A stretch of DNA of 64,000 bases from Glebionis coronaria (taxonomy: Eukaryota; Streptophyta; Magnoliopsida; Asterales; Asteraceae). The notes beneath the pieces are model-generated. The model was not told the origin of the DNA. It did not search any database and saw only the letters and a program-made list of their open reading frames with translations. How positions within the stretch are numbered: position 1 is the first letter of the stretch; every line of letters starts with the position of its first letter. The position numbers and the translations under genes were made by a program. The stretch spans positions 505,308,792 to 505,372,791 of the forward strand of contig CM046882.1 in the NCBI GenBank assembly GCA_025667525.1, read 5' to 3'. Shown one piece after another: positions 53,698-64,000 of the stretch.

Positions 53698-54266
53698 TGT
53701 TGGGAATCTAAACTTGTTAGATTCCCTGATCATAGATTTAAACATAATTAGGCTGTTAGATAGTCCCTTGCCTATGCCTAGGAGGCAGGCAAGTTTCGTA
53801 AGACTCACAGAGATCCAAGTCTCTGTGAGCAACCTCAGAGGAGTCCATGTCAGAGACATTGTCAAGGAAGTCAAAGATTACCTGAAGACATACTCATTGG
53901 CTGTGATGGATAACAACCAAGATGTATCAGAGACTCTGAGGGGTTGAGGGTTAACAGGGGTGGCAATACCCTGTTAACACTCAGCACACTTTGGACATGC
54001 CATTTGTGTGTTCGAGACTATGAAGAAAAAGGAAACTGTTTTGACAACTGTTTCCTTAAAGCATAATGGAAGACTACCAAGAATAGAAGGACATCATGTG
54101 ACTGATGTGGGAACTTGTAAAAGCTTGTGTAGTCACCATCATGTACTATTTAGGTCAATCTCGTAACACTATAAATAGGATGTGTATCCATGCATTAATG
54201 TTCAACACTTTGAGATATCCATAACATTATTGCATATAACTTAGTGAATCAAACAGCTACGACTGT
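53698..54266 (+). repeat. Hairpin-rich LTR-like segment truncated by gypsy-2
   Basis: Starts TGTTGGGAATC, a typical copia LTR start. It has a TATA box (CTATAAATAG near 54171) about 470 bp later and is cut by gypsy-2 at 54266/54267. It carries perfect inverted repeats at 53702-53726, 53804-53829, 53950-53978 (10-bp arms each) and 54029-54057 (8-bp arms). This could be the U3-R part of an LTR or of another pararetroviral or retroelement promoter. The right end should lie beyond gypsy-2, outside the window. Confidence 0.45.
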
Positions 54267-57200
54267 TGATGTTAGTAGATTTAGTCAACTTACCTTTAGG
54301 AAAAAGTAAGCAACTAAAATAGGGCAAGTGCACGACGATTTAGGAAAACCGTGTGTGAAAGACCCTAGGTGAGTTCGTTCTCGAGGAGGCAAGTGCGTTG
54401 TGTTGAGAGTTGATTTTTGTTTGAGATTATATTGATTGAAAAAGAAATGAGAAAGGAAAGAATTGACGGTTACGAAAACTAATTAAACTACGACGAAAAA
54501 GGCGTAAACGTAAAACCGTAAAAACGACAAAAATTAAAATTTTAACCTAAAAATTCCTAAAAATTCCTAAAAATCCCAAATAATATTCTAAGAGTTTACA
54601 AAAAATCCAAACTTGCTAAAACCTTTTAATTAATTAAATAATGACTTTTTAATGCTAATTAAAGCCCTAAAAATCACTTTTAATTATTAAAAAGCCCGAA
54701 ACAAGATTTTATAATTTGTAAACCTCAAAAATATCCTAATTAAGCTAAAAACTATTTTTAAATATTTTAAAACCAAATTAAACTATTTTTAAACACTAAA
54801 AAACTATTAAAATGTATTAAATCTTAAATTAATTCTAAAAATTAATTGAAAAGCCTAAAAATTAATTGGAAAGTGACAAAGTTCCTATTTTAATGTCTAG
54901 AATCTAGGAAAAATAAAAAAAAGTTAAAAATAAAACTTTTAATTTTTATGAATAAAATAATAATAAAATAATGCAAAATAAAAAGTTTAAAAAATAATTT
55001 CTAAAAAATTTCTAAAATCCTAGAATATTATAACTAAGAGAAAAATGAAATTAAAAGTTCCTAAAACCCTTTTTATAATCTTATATTAATTTTTAAAGTT
55101 TAATTAAAAACCTAAAATTAAATAAAATTAAAAATTAAAGTTTTTGAAAATCTAACTAAATGTAAACCTCAAGTTACTAAATTAAAACTTAAAAATTATT
55201 TTTCCTGAAATTAAAATTACTGTTTTCTATTTTTTATTGATTTTTTAAGATACGGCTATTAATTAAATCCTAGAAAATAAATAAATAAAGAAAAAAAATT
55301 AAACCCAATTTAGAAAAATCCCTAGGTCTAATAAGCTCCTAGGAAAAATGAAATAAGTCTAAAACAGAAAACAAATAAGCTAGAAAAGGGCTTATCAAGC
55401 TACGGCTTTATATAATAAGCCCAAACTCAAATTACCTTAAGTATTTGTTGTTTCCTCCCTTGGTCAGTAAAAGACCCAAGGGCAGGATGGTAGTGTGTGT
55501 GTGCTTTGGCAGTGGTGGCGCAGGTTCGAGTCCTGGCCACGCCAAAATTTTTTAAAATATTTTTTTTTTCTTTTTTTTTTTTACACTTGAGCACAGTAAC
55601 TTTAACTTACTTAAAACACAAATACACGTCCAAATTGAAGCCTAATTCATCCTTAATCAAACCAAAAGGTCCTCAGACCTGGAACCAATCTTTCTGTTCA
55701 ACTGTTCTCAGACAAACACTAGACAAGCACTTCTACCCAACACTTGACTTAATCAAAAGGGACTCGATCTTCTTCCTTTACCAGTTCTTGTTTGTATTTG
55801 TTTTGTATATTTTGGACAGTCAACCCCTCACCAGCAGTTGGCGTGTGGGGGTGTTTAAGCAAGTAAAAAGCACAAATAGCAAACTCGACACACGAAAAGG
55901 GACTAAAGCACAAATGATTGTTCAGATAGCAAATACGAATCAAAAACTGATACAAACAAACAAACAATCGGCACGTAGAGAAGTTGTAAGCACTTAACAG
56001 TTCTAAACAGATCTATAATTAACGCTACAGACTTGAAACATAAACAGAAAGCACACAAGCAATATCACGGAACAAAGAAAGTTGAACACAGGCGATGGTA
56101 AACAAGCAGGTTTCAAGCAGGGAAGTAAAGAGCATTTACAAATCGAGCAGATCCGTAATTAACAGATGAATCAAACAAAATCAATAAACTAAGCAGACTC
56201 AATACCTATCGATTAAAAAAAACAGAAAGCACACCAAAGATTTTAAACCTAACACGACTTTAACCAATTTCAGCAGGAAACAAAGTATGCGCAAGCTAAC
56301 ACCTATGCAGATCAAAAACAAGGCTAATGCTATATGGTACCCTAGATTCCAATATTGCATATGCTACTTAAACCAAGAACACCCAAGAAGATTCAGTTTA
56401 CGCTAAACAGTTCATCATCCACTTAGTCAAAAAACACGTCAAACTTAAAGCTGAGAACAAACAACGCAATAAGCTAATCAGAAAGTTCAAGTGGGCATAC
56501 TCTAGCATAAACTTAATCAGTTTAAACTAACAAATACCCTAAGTACTATTCTGACTAAATCTACTTAACTAAATTCAAACGTTCTTTAATCTAAAATCAA
56601 TCCCTAATAAACCATCAACTTGATAAACAGATACTCACACGGATCAATTAGCAAACTTAAAGTAAAAAAAAAAAGGAAAGGGAGGATTGGCGATACCTGC
56701 CCTTGTTTACATCCAACAAGGGCCAGCTAAGCTCCCCTGACCTCTACCAACAACTAGGTGAGGCAGGGGTACTTGGACAATAAAATGAGGGACGAGGTGG
56801 TTCGTTGAGGTTCAACAACTGAACCGAAGCACCTTGAATGGAAGGACAAGCTGCTAAGAATAAATTGAGATCCAAGAATCAAGACCTGAGGTCTTGATTC
56901 AGTAAGTACACGATAAGAATAAGTCCTCTTTTTTTTTTTGTTATATTTTTTTTTTTTTTTTGATTATATATATATTTTATGAACACTCAAATGTTTTCAG
57001 TATAACTGAAAACTCATAATAACTTAAACCTGGAACAATTCACAACTCAGACTAAAAAATAATCAACTTAATTCTTAAAAATTGATGATAAATTAACACC
57101 ACAAAATTTTTTTTGAAAATACTTTTCTCACTTACTGGATAACTTAAACTAAACTTCACAACTCGAATTTAAACAACACAATCTTAAATCATAAAAGCTT

Positions 57201-58552
57201 AATGTAAACTGGAACTCGGATTCAATTAAAAAACTGCCAAATTTTCATTCATAAGAAAAAGGGTTTTACATACAATCCGAGACAAAGGGAAAAAATGGGA
57301 TACCACAGATTGGTCCTCATTTATAGACCCCTTGGATCATTCTAGAATTAAAAAAAATAAAGGAAACCCTAATCTATTAAATTCCAGAAATACCCTCTTT
57401 GAGATGCGGATCAAATTCGAATATGCTGGTTTTTTGAATCCTCCTTTTGAATAAGTCTTGAAGGCCATGTGCAAATCCTTGGACATTTGTGGTAGACAGG
57501 CTGGACCAAACGTTTTTGAGCGTTTGATTTAGTTTGGAGGACACGAAACCCTCGAGGGTCGTTGATTCTCTGGTGCAATCTTGTTTTCTTGTGACTGGGT
57601 GGGGTTTTGGGGACCAGGGGTGAGAGTGATGGGAATTTAAAAAATGGGTTTGGGTTTAATTGATGCCCAATCACTAAACTGGAATGTATTAAGCATTAAT
57701 TATGAACTTTTGATTTGGGGAAAAAAATTAGGGTTCTAAAAGACGTGTGTTTGATTTTTAGGTTTAGGGAAAAATGTGTTTAAGGGGAAAAAGGGGAATA
57801 CGTTTAATATTAAACGTATTATAACCAAATTGGGTCAACCGGGTTGGGTGTTTGGGTAAACGGGTAATTGGGTCGGATCTGATGACGTGTCAGCGATTGG
57901 TTGGTTGGTGAGGTTTGAGTGTCTCCCAAGATTGCCCCCTCAAGTTTTCATTTTCTTCATTTTGTATTATCAGCTTTGCAAATCCTATTTCCTTTGTATT
58001 TCACTTTGGCTATGTGTCATTTTTGGCACAATGTTTTTGTAAACTTGAAACAAGGACCATTTATGCAATATTTCCATTTTCCAAGGACTGAATTTGCCAC
58101 ATCTTCAATCTTCAAGGCTTTGACTTGTTGGTTGACTTCTTGGAGGACCATATTTGACAATTTAGATTTGATGAGGGACTAAATTTGCCAATTCTTCAAA
58201 GTTAAGGGTCCTTTTTGTAATTTTGACAAACTTTAGGGACCAAACTTGTAATTATGAAGATACAAGGGTATAAAGTGTCAATTCTTCAAACTTGGAGGAT
58301 TAATCTTCAACATTCTTCAAATCTTCAAGGGTTTTCTTTGGAAAATTCCTCACTAGGGCTTGGTTCATCGTGCGGCTTCGTTTCCCGTGTTCGTTTTTGC
58401 GTGATTCTTGTGATCTTTTGTCATTTTCTCAATACCCGTACCTAAAATACACAAGCAACAAACACAAGCATATATTTGGGTATTTTGATGATATTTAATG
58501 CATTTTAAGTCCAAAAAGAACGATGAGACCATGTATAAAAGCCGTCTCATCA
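54267..58552 (-). repeat. 3' LTR of gypsy-2 (about 4.29 kb)
   Basis: The plus strand starts TGATGTTAGT and ends GTCTCATCA beside the PPT. It is related to the gypsy-1 LTR at both ends (terminal inverted repeat GATGAGAC/GTCTCATC; CGGTTTTCCTAAATCG near 54330) but much diverged between. It contains the tRNA-like cassette near 55480-55545 and long A/T runs at 54600-55400 and 56935-56965. No protein gene is seen. Confidence 0.88.
55480..55545 (+). other. tRNA-like (Pol III type 2) cassette in the gypsy-2 LTR
   Basis: GGGCAGGATGGTAGTG (A-box-like), then GGTTCGAGTCC (B-box-like, about 55523-55533), then GGCCACGCC and long T runs (55550-55583). Relative to its element it is antisense, as in gypsy-1. 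Confidence 0.55.
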
Positions 58553-58565
58553 CTCCCCCATACTA
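58553..58565 (-). other. Polypurine tract of gypsy-2
   Basis: CTCCCCCATACTA on the plus strand next to the LTR, the complement of TAGTATGGGGGAG. Confidence 0.85.
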
Positions 58566-60381
58566 AACCATTGCCGTGCCCTCACGCAATGCTAGAATAA
58601 AGTATCAAAGCACCTCCAAAATTCATTTTATTCACTTTATTGAAATGATAAACTAGCTACACTACTACTATTACTACTACTTGTGTTATAGACATAATGT
58701 ATGATTTTCATCGCAAAATGGGACGTTTAGGTTCATAGAATAAGAACACGTGAATGCTTCGTTAGAAATAATTTCATCGTCCTCGATTTTCACTTCAATT
58801 CCATGCTAAGCGTGCAACGAGATCATTGTCATTATAAGTTAGTAATGCTAACACTACTCATATGCCCTAATCACGTACTTATTCTCCCATTATTCCTAAG
58901 TTGTATCTCTTATATTTTATGATGTCTTGAATGTTTCACGAGGATACATTGTTTGACTTATGCGATAATAGAGATTTAGGTCTAAAAATAGAGTCCTAAC
59001 GGTGTAACTAAGACCATCAAATCAATAACCCCTCCTAATAGACGACGATGTTAAAAAATTAAGTTGACAAGAAGAATTGATAAACACAGTTTTATAACGG
59101 TTTTGAACATGAGACTTATTACCAAGACTTTTATACGCCCCCTAACGGAAGGGCCTTATTATCTTTGGTTTACCTCCATCTTTTATTCAACTTCGCCATG
59201 AAGCTTTTATTATGACTTCGGTCTTGCCTTGCCTTTTATTATCCGCCTCATCGGTGGTTTTATTAGCCAAAGACGTATATCCTCACGCAAAAGCGAATTT
59301 TGGATCTTTAAAGCTTCAAAGATTAAGGCTTGATTCACTTTCAATTTTGCATAGATTTTAGGCCTTGTGGGGCTTCAAATTGTTTGCTTGATTTAGGTGA
59401 GCACTTGAAATCTTATTATTGGGTGAAGCTTTCGATTATTAGGGTGCCAATACTTCAAAACCGTGACGCTGGCGATACCTTAATGTCTTCCCAATTTAAT
59501 TACACGGAAGCTACTAGAAAAGACTAGAAACCCAACAATCCTAACTAAACCGCTAAGTCAATATTTATTAAGCAAAAAATATTTACATGCGAAGGGAGAA
59601 TAAGCAAACAACGAGAACACATGAGTTTTTGAAAGAATACGAGTACTCTACGTTTAGCATAGTAACTTATAATTAACTCTATCATTTCTCGTCCTCATTT
59701 AAGAGACTTAGCCTAATGTAGTTAAGGAATCAAAGCTAAGTGCTCAACACGCACGGTCGAGTCAAAAATTACTCTTATTCTCGCCATCGGAAAATCTACA
59801 TTCGTGTCTTCAAACACTTATAAAACATGAGAAAAATTTTAAAATTTGGCCATTTTTAGCCTTATTTTGCAAGAAAACGATAAACAAAACGATAAACTTT
59901 AGAAAGCGTGAAGGTTTGGCAAGGCAAGTATCTATTCACCCCCCCATACTAAAGTTAAACATTGTCCTCAATGTTTCGAGTCTAGGGGTGCAAACACCCC
60001 CATACTAGAGACGTAGTCGAATGCCTAATCTAGCATGGAAAGGGTGTAACCATTAAATTTAAAGCCGTTTATGAAGTGTGCTAAAAACCTAAGGTTAGAA
60101 CAATAAAGGATATATCATGGATATTGAGAAATGTCTCCAAAGCAAATGATCGAGTGCTCCCATAAAACGAACACGAGAGGCTCCAATTGTGAAGATCATG
60201 ATCTAAAAACCACAATGCACAAACAACCACGAAACAAAGGTTGGAAGGGCACTAATCCCCACACGTAAGCTACATTAGACTAAGAAAGCGATCATATGTA
60301 CATAGGATAAGCATGGGACTCCCCCACGAGGCACCTCGTTTTTGATTTCCGAGTCATGAGCTCGACTCGATCCCCTCAATA
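58566..60381 (-). other. 3' untranslated region of gypsy-2
   Basis: No gene is seen and no envelope-like ORF. The block at 59943-60006 repeats the gypsy-1 arrangement: PPT-like tract, AAACATTG-TCCT-CAATGTTT, GGGGTG-CAAA-CACCCC, PPT-like tract. Confidence 0.75.
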
Positions 60382-62850
60382 CTAATTATCATTGGGGAAG
60401 GTGACTTGGTCGAGGTAGTTCAAGGATGGAACTTCCCCACCAAAGTAGTGCTTCAACCTATGTCCATTCACCTTGAAGTTAGGACCATCATTTTGAGCTA
60501 GCTCGATGGTCCCATAAGGAAACACTTGAGTCACGGTGAATGGACCGGACCAACGGGATTTCAATTTACCGGAAAATATTTTCAATCTTGAATTAAAAAG
60601 TAAAACTTGATCCCCAATGTTAAAAACCCGGTTTTTAATTTTTGAATCATGCAACTTTTTAGTTTTCTCTTTGTAAATCAATGAATTTTCATAAGCAATA
60701 TCCCTTAATTCATCCAATTCATTTAGTTGCATTTTCCGGTTTTTTCCCGCGGTCTCCATGTCATCATTACAATGCTTTAGGGCCCAATAAGCCTTGTGTT
60801 CTAATTCGATAGGCAAATGACAATTCTTTCCATACACAAGCTTATAGGGAGTGCACCCAATGGGCGTCTTATGAGCGGTCCTAAAGGCCCATAAAGCATC
60901 GTCTAACTTATCCGACCAAGATTGTCGGTTTTCCCCCACGGATCTCTCCAAGATCCTCTTCAATGCTCGGTTTGAAACCTCGACTTGCCCACTCGTTTGT
61001 GGGTGATAAGCCGTAGAAAGACGATGTGTAACCCCATATTTCCTTAGAACCCTTTCAAATTGGTCATTACAAAAATGGGTTCCACGATCGCTTATGATAG
61101 CACGAGGGGTTCCAAACCGAGCAAACAAACTTTTCAAGAACTTGACTACCACACGAGCATCATTGGTGGGCAAGGCCTTCGCCTCCACCCACTTAGAAAG
61201 GTAGTCAACCGCAACGAGAATGTACTTATTACCACGAGATGATGGGAACGGCCCCATAAAGTCTATGCCCCACACGTCAAAGATCTCACATACTTGAATG
61301 ATATTTTGTGGCATTTCATCTTTTTGTGAGGCTTTTCCTTGTCGTTGGCATGAATCACAAGACTTCACAAGATTTTGTGCATCTCGGTAAATAGTAGGCC
61401 AAAAGAAGCCGGCATCAAACACCTTTTTAGCCGTGAGATTAGCACCGTGGTGACCACCCGTGGGTCCCTCATGGCAAGCTCTAAGGATGTTAGAAGCTTC
61501 GGTGCCAAATACACAACGGCGGATGATTTGATCCGCACACGTTCGAAACAAGTAAGGGTCGTTCCAAAAATAGAACTTGACATCACGAAAGAATTTTCGT
61601 TTTTCTTGAGTTGTCATACCCTTAATGATGAAGTTACCCGCATGGTAATTTGCAAAATCCGCAAACCATGGGGTAGAAGAATCAAGTTTGGAATTCACTA
61701 CACCAAGTGTCTCGAGCGGAAATGTTTCGGTGATTTCCTTAGGCTCGTAAACACTTTGGTGAGGATCTTCCAAACGAGAGAGATGATCGGCCGCTAGATT
61801 CTCGGCTCCTTTTTTGTCAACGATTTTGTGATCAAATTCTTGAAGGAGGAGAATCCAACGAAGTAATCTCGGCTTTGCATCTTGTTTAGCCATGAGATAC
61901 TTGATAGCCGAATGGTCCGTATACACTATGCATTTTGTCAAGACGAGATAAGGTCGGAATTTCTCAAATGCATACACCACGGCAAGGAACTCCTTTTCCG
62001 TTGTAGTGTACTTAAGTTGAGCCTCGGTCATCGTCTTGCTAGCATAGTGTATAGGCAAGAAATGCTTATCATGACGTTGCCCCAAAACGGCCCCAATAGC
62101 GTAATCACTTGCATCACACATAAGCTCAAAGGGGAGGTTCCAATTTGGAGCAACAAGAATGGGAGCTTCGGTAAGTTTCCTCTTAAGGATCTCAAAGGCT
62201 CGTACACAATCTTCGTCAAAGACAAAACGTGCCTCTTTTTCAAGAAGATGTGTAATGGGTCGAGAAATCTTCGAGAAATCCTTGATGAATCGTCGATAAA
62301 AGCCCGCGTGGCCTAGGAAACTCCTAACTCCCTTGACGGTTTTGGGATGAGGTAATTTGGCGATGACGTCTACCTTAGCTTGATCTACCTCAATCCCCGC
62401 TTTCGAGACCTTGTGCCCTAAGACGATTCCACTCTTAACCATAAAATGACACTTTTCCCAATTGAGCACAAGGTTGGTTTCCTCACAACGTTTCAACATT
62501 CTCTCAAGGTTCGACAAACACGAAGTAAAGGAATCACCAAACACGGAAAAGTCATCCATGAAGACTTCCATCGTCTTCTCGATCATATCATGAAAAATAG
62601 CCATCATGCATCGTTGAAAAGTTCCCGGTGCATTGCAAAGTCCGAATGGCATTCTACGATAAGCAAACGTTCCATATGGACACGTAAACGTAGTTTTTTC
62701 TTGATCACGAGGATCGATGGGAATTTGGAAGTAACCGGAAAAACCATCTAAGAAGCAATAGAAATCGTCTCCCGCAAGACGCTCCAACATTTGGTCCATG
62801 AAGGGCAAGGGAAAATGGTCTTTTCGAGTGGCTTCATTCAACTTACGATA
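60382..62850 (-). CDS. Gypsy-2 pol: RT, RNase H, integrase (820 codons open)
   Basis: Uninterrupted from the RT N-terminal region to a stop at 60382-60384. [41 protein letters not shown], and catalytic FMDDFSVFG (the usual YVDD box as FMDD). RNase [41 protein letters not shown]. Integrase: zinc-binding [16 protein letters not shown]...[10 protein letters not shown], core [35 protein letters not shown], and the GPF/Y-type [12 protein letters not shown]. No chromodomain is present, as expected for Athila. The start is not a true initiation site; this is the continuation of the protease frame after a 2-base loss near 62850. Confidence 0.93.
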   Translation of the reverse strand, partial: YRKLNEATRKDHFPLPFMDQMLERLAGDDFYCFLDGFSGYFQIPIDPRDQEKTTFTCPYGTFAYRRMPFGLCNAPGTFQRCMMAIFHDMIEKTMEVFMDDFSVFGDSFTSCLSNLERMLKRCEETNLVLNWEKCHFMVKSGIVLGHKVSKAGIEVDQAKVDVIAKLPHPKTVKGVRSFLGHAGFYRRFIKDFSKISRPITHLLEKEARFVFDEDCVRAFEILKRKLTEAPILVAPNWNLPFELMCDASDYAIGAVLGQRHDKHFLPIHYASKTMTEAQLKYTTTEKEFLAVVYAFEKFRPYLVLTKCIVYTDHSAIKYLMAKQDAKPRLLRWILLLQEFDHKIVDKKGAENLAADHLSRLEDPHQSVYEPKEITETFPLETLGVVNSKLDSSTPWFADFANYHAGNFIIKGMTTQEKRKFFRDVKFYFWNDPYLFRTCADQIIRRCVFGTEASNILRACHEGPTGGHHGANLTAKKVFDAGFFWPTIYRDAQNLVKSCDSCQRQGKASQKDEMPQNIIQVCEIFDVWGIDFMGPFPSSRGNKYILVAVDYLSKWVEAKALPTNDARVVVKFLKSLFARFGTPRAIISDRGTHFCNDQFERVLRKYGVTHRLSTAYHPQTSGQVEVSNRALKRILERSVGENRQSWSDKLDDALWAFRTAHKTPIGCTPYKLVYGKNCHLPIELEHKAYWALKHCNDDMETAGKNRKMQLNELDELRDIAYENSLIYKEKTKKLHDSKIKNRVFNIGDQVLLFNSRLKIFSGKLKSRWSGPFTVTQVFPYGTIELAQNDGPNFKVNGHRLKHYFGGEVPSLNYLDQVTFPNDN

Positions 62851-62851
62851 G

Positions 62852-64000
62852 TCAATGCACTCTCCATCCGGTCACGAGTCTTGTGGGAATTAACTCGTTG
62901 GCATCGTTTGGCACAACGGTCATCCCTCCCTTTTTAGGGACACAATGAATAGGACTCACCCAAGGGCTATCGGAAATAGGGTAAATCATTCCCGCGTCAA
63001 GGAGTTTAAGGACCTCCTTTTTGATGACGTCGTGAATTTTGGGGTTTACCCTCCTTTGACTTTGGATTGTTGGCTTGAAATCTTCCTCCATTAATATTTT
63101 GTGTGTACAAAATTTGGGATCGATTCCCTTAATGTCGGATAACTTCCACGCAATCGCCCCTTTGTGATCCTTAAGAACATCGACAAGTGCGGTTTTTTCA
63201 TCATTTGAAAGTTCCTTCGCAATAATAACCGGCAACTTGTCGTCCTCCTCCAAATAGACATACTCGAGGTGAGGAGGTAAATCTTTCAACTCGAGAATAG
63301 GTGGTTCCTCAAGTGAAGATTTGGGCTCGATACTCATAACCTCCTCGGGTGGAGGAAATGGGAAATCGTTGAGAAAATCCTTGATAATCGAGAAGTCCTC
63401 ATAGTTGTCGAGGTCTTCGTCACAAGTACGTGGAACATCGAATTCTTCCAACGTAAAACCACCACCTTCGAAAGGAGTGAAGGTTGGTGTCGAATTATCA
63501 AGAATTGGATCTAACATAGTGGGATTGCCACTAGTTTCTTCATCACCAAACCCTAAAACTTCTTGTGAAAATTCCTCGCAAACCACGTCGATCATATCAA
63601 CGAGGTTTATAGTAGCAACGGAATAAACATGAGAAAGTTGAGAATTTTGAGTTGCGTTTATAACAAGTTCCTCGTCGTTGAAACGTAAGGTGATCTTTCT
63701 AGCATGCACATCGATCAAAGCCATAGACGTATCTAAAAACGAACGACCTAAAATAAGAGGAACTTGAGGATCCGTGGGGATGTCAACAACAATAAAGTCT
63801 ACGGGATAGTAGAACTTCCCCACTTTCACAAAAACGTCTTCCGCCAAACCACATGCAAGAATCGTAGAATGGTCGGCCAACTCAATAGACATTCGTGAAG
63901 GAGTAAGATTAGGAAGATTGAGCGACTTGTAGATTGCAAGTGGCATCAAGTTAATGCTAGCACCAAGATCGGCCAAGGCATAGCATTCTTCCATATCTTG
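62852..64000 (-). CDS. Gypsy-2 protease and acidic linker, start of RT; runs off window
   Basis: Open to the right window edge. Protease: [14 protein letters not shown] near 63960 and [20 protein letters not shown] near 63715. An acidic Pro-rich linker follows (63650-63350). The RT N-terminal region then begins: [48 protein letters not shown] and [13 protein letters not shown]. The frame ends at 62852-62854, where [13 protein letters not shown] should follow; that sequence exists in the next frame. So one indel separates this ORF from pol. Confidence 0.9.
   Translation of the reverse strand, partial: QDMEECYALADLGASINLMPLAIYKSLNLPNLTPSRMSIELADHSTILACGLAEDVFVKVGKFYYPVDFIVVDIPTDPQVPLILGRSFLDTSMALIDVHARKITLRFNDEELVINATQNSQLSHVYSVATINLVDMIDVVCEEFSQEVLGFGDEETSGNPTMLDPILDNSTPTFTPFEGGGFTLEEFDVPRTCDEDLDNYEDFSIIKDFLNDFPFPPPEEVMSIEPKSSLEEPPILELKDLPPHLEYVYLEEDDKLPVIIAKELSNDEKTALVDVLKDHKGAIAWKLSDIKGIDPKFCTHKILMEEDFKPTIQSQRRVNPKIHDVIKKEVLKLLDAGMIYPISDSPWVSPIHCVPKKGGMTVVPNDANELIPTRLVTGWRVH

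Larger units (their letters stand above)
54267..64000 (-). mobile_element. Gypsy-2: Athila-like element with pol (3' part)
   Basis: The 3' 9.7 kb of a minus-strand gypsy element. In element order, from the window edge: protease, acidic linker, RT, RNase H, integrase, 1.8-kb UTR, polypurine tract, 3' LTR. The order RT-RNase H-integrase defines Ty3-gypsy. LTR termini, PPT and UTR motifs match gypsy-1, which lacks pol. Its gag and 5' LTR lie to the right of the window. The five bases beyond the LTR are ACTGT (54262-54266), the expected target duplication. Confidence 0.92.

Noticed and set aside
55497..55997. 166-codon ORF starting MCALAVVAQVRVL
   Set aside because: It lies within the gypsy-2 LTR and overlaps the tRNA-like cassette. 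Its composition is unlike a protein family and gypsy-1 has no counterpart.

Overview
The window looks like repeat-rich plant nuclear DNA, most likely from the daisy family (Asteraceae). I base that on codon-level resemblance of the copia Gag-Pol, the pol-less copia ORF and the Athila-type Gag/Pol to proteins I recall from Tanacetum/Artemisia-type genomes; this was not checked by search. No intact single-copy host gene, rRNA gene or true tRNA gene was recognised. Nearly everything is LTR retrotransposon, arranged as two nested stacks separated by a small amount of older unique sequence.

Stack 1 (1-29645). Copia-3 (minus strand, 25299-29645 visible) is the outer element. Copia-2 (plus strand, 6744-8837, 20943-25298) sits inside the coding region of copia-3. 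Two further elements of one family landed inside copia-2: copia-1a (plus strand, 1-6743, left end outside the window) and copia-1b (minus strand, 8838-20942, complete, 395-bp LTRs that read identically, target duplication AGCCG). Copia-1a, 1b and 3 have related LTRs and encode Gag with a CCHC knuckle, a long coiled-coil linker, and (1a, 1b) protease, integrase, reverse transcriptase and RNase H of SIRE-like type. All visible coding regions carry stops or frameshifts, although copia-1b still has a 712-codon RT-RNase H frame.

Stack 2 (29861-51593). Gypsy-1 is a complete 14-kb Athila-like element (net of its insert) with about 3.5-kb LTRs, target duplication TAGAC and a tRNA-Asp-type primer site. 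It has gag and protease but no recognisable RT or integrase. Its 5' LTR is split by copia-4 (29982-37643, 331-bp LTRs that read identically, duplication GATAT). Copia-4 has no pol and carries one very large ORF (about 1,320 codons, one in-frame TAG). Its LTR, polypurine tract and 3' UTR resemble those of copia-2, whose lineage could have supplied the enzymes.

Right part (51594-64000). After about 2.7 kb of older sequence with unidentified ORFs, a palindromic AT-rich array and a hairpin-rich LTR-like segment, gypsy-2 begins on the minus strand. It has a 4.3-kb 3' LTR (54267-58552), a 1.8-kb UTR, an almost intact RT-RNase H-integrase frame and a protease frame running off the window.

The most interesting signals are non-coding architectures kept across elements whose sequences differ: (i) a hairpin directly after the TATA box in every copia LTR, its arms differing in sequence but staying paired; (ii) leader tandem arrays in three copia elements built on different units that share the core TTCCGA; (iii) a duplicated, hairpin-containing 3' UTR module; (iv) an antisense tRNA-like (Pol III type 2) cassette in the gypsy LTRs; and (v) a possible +1 gag/pol frameshift shared by copia-1a and 1b.
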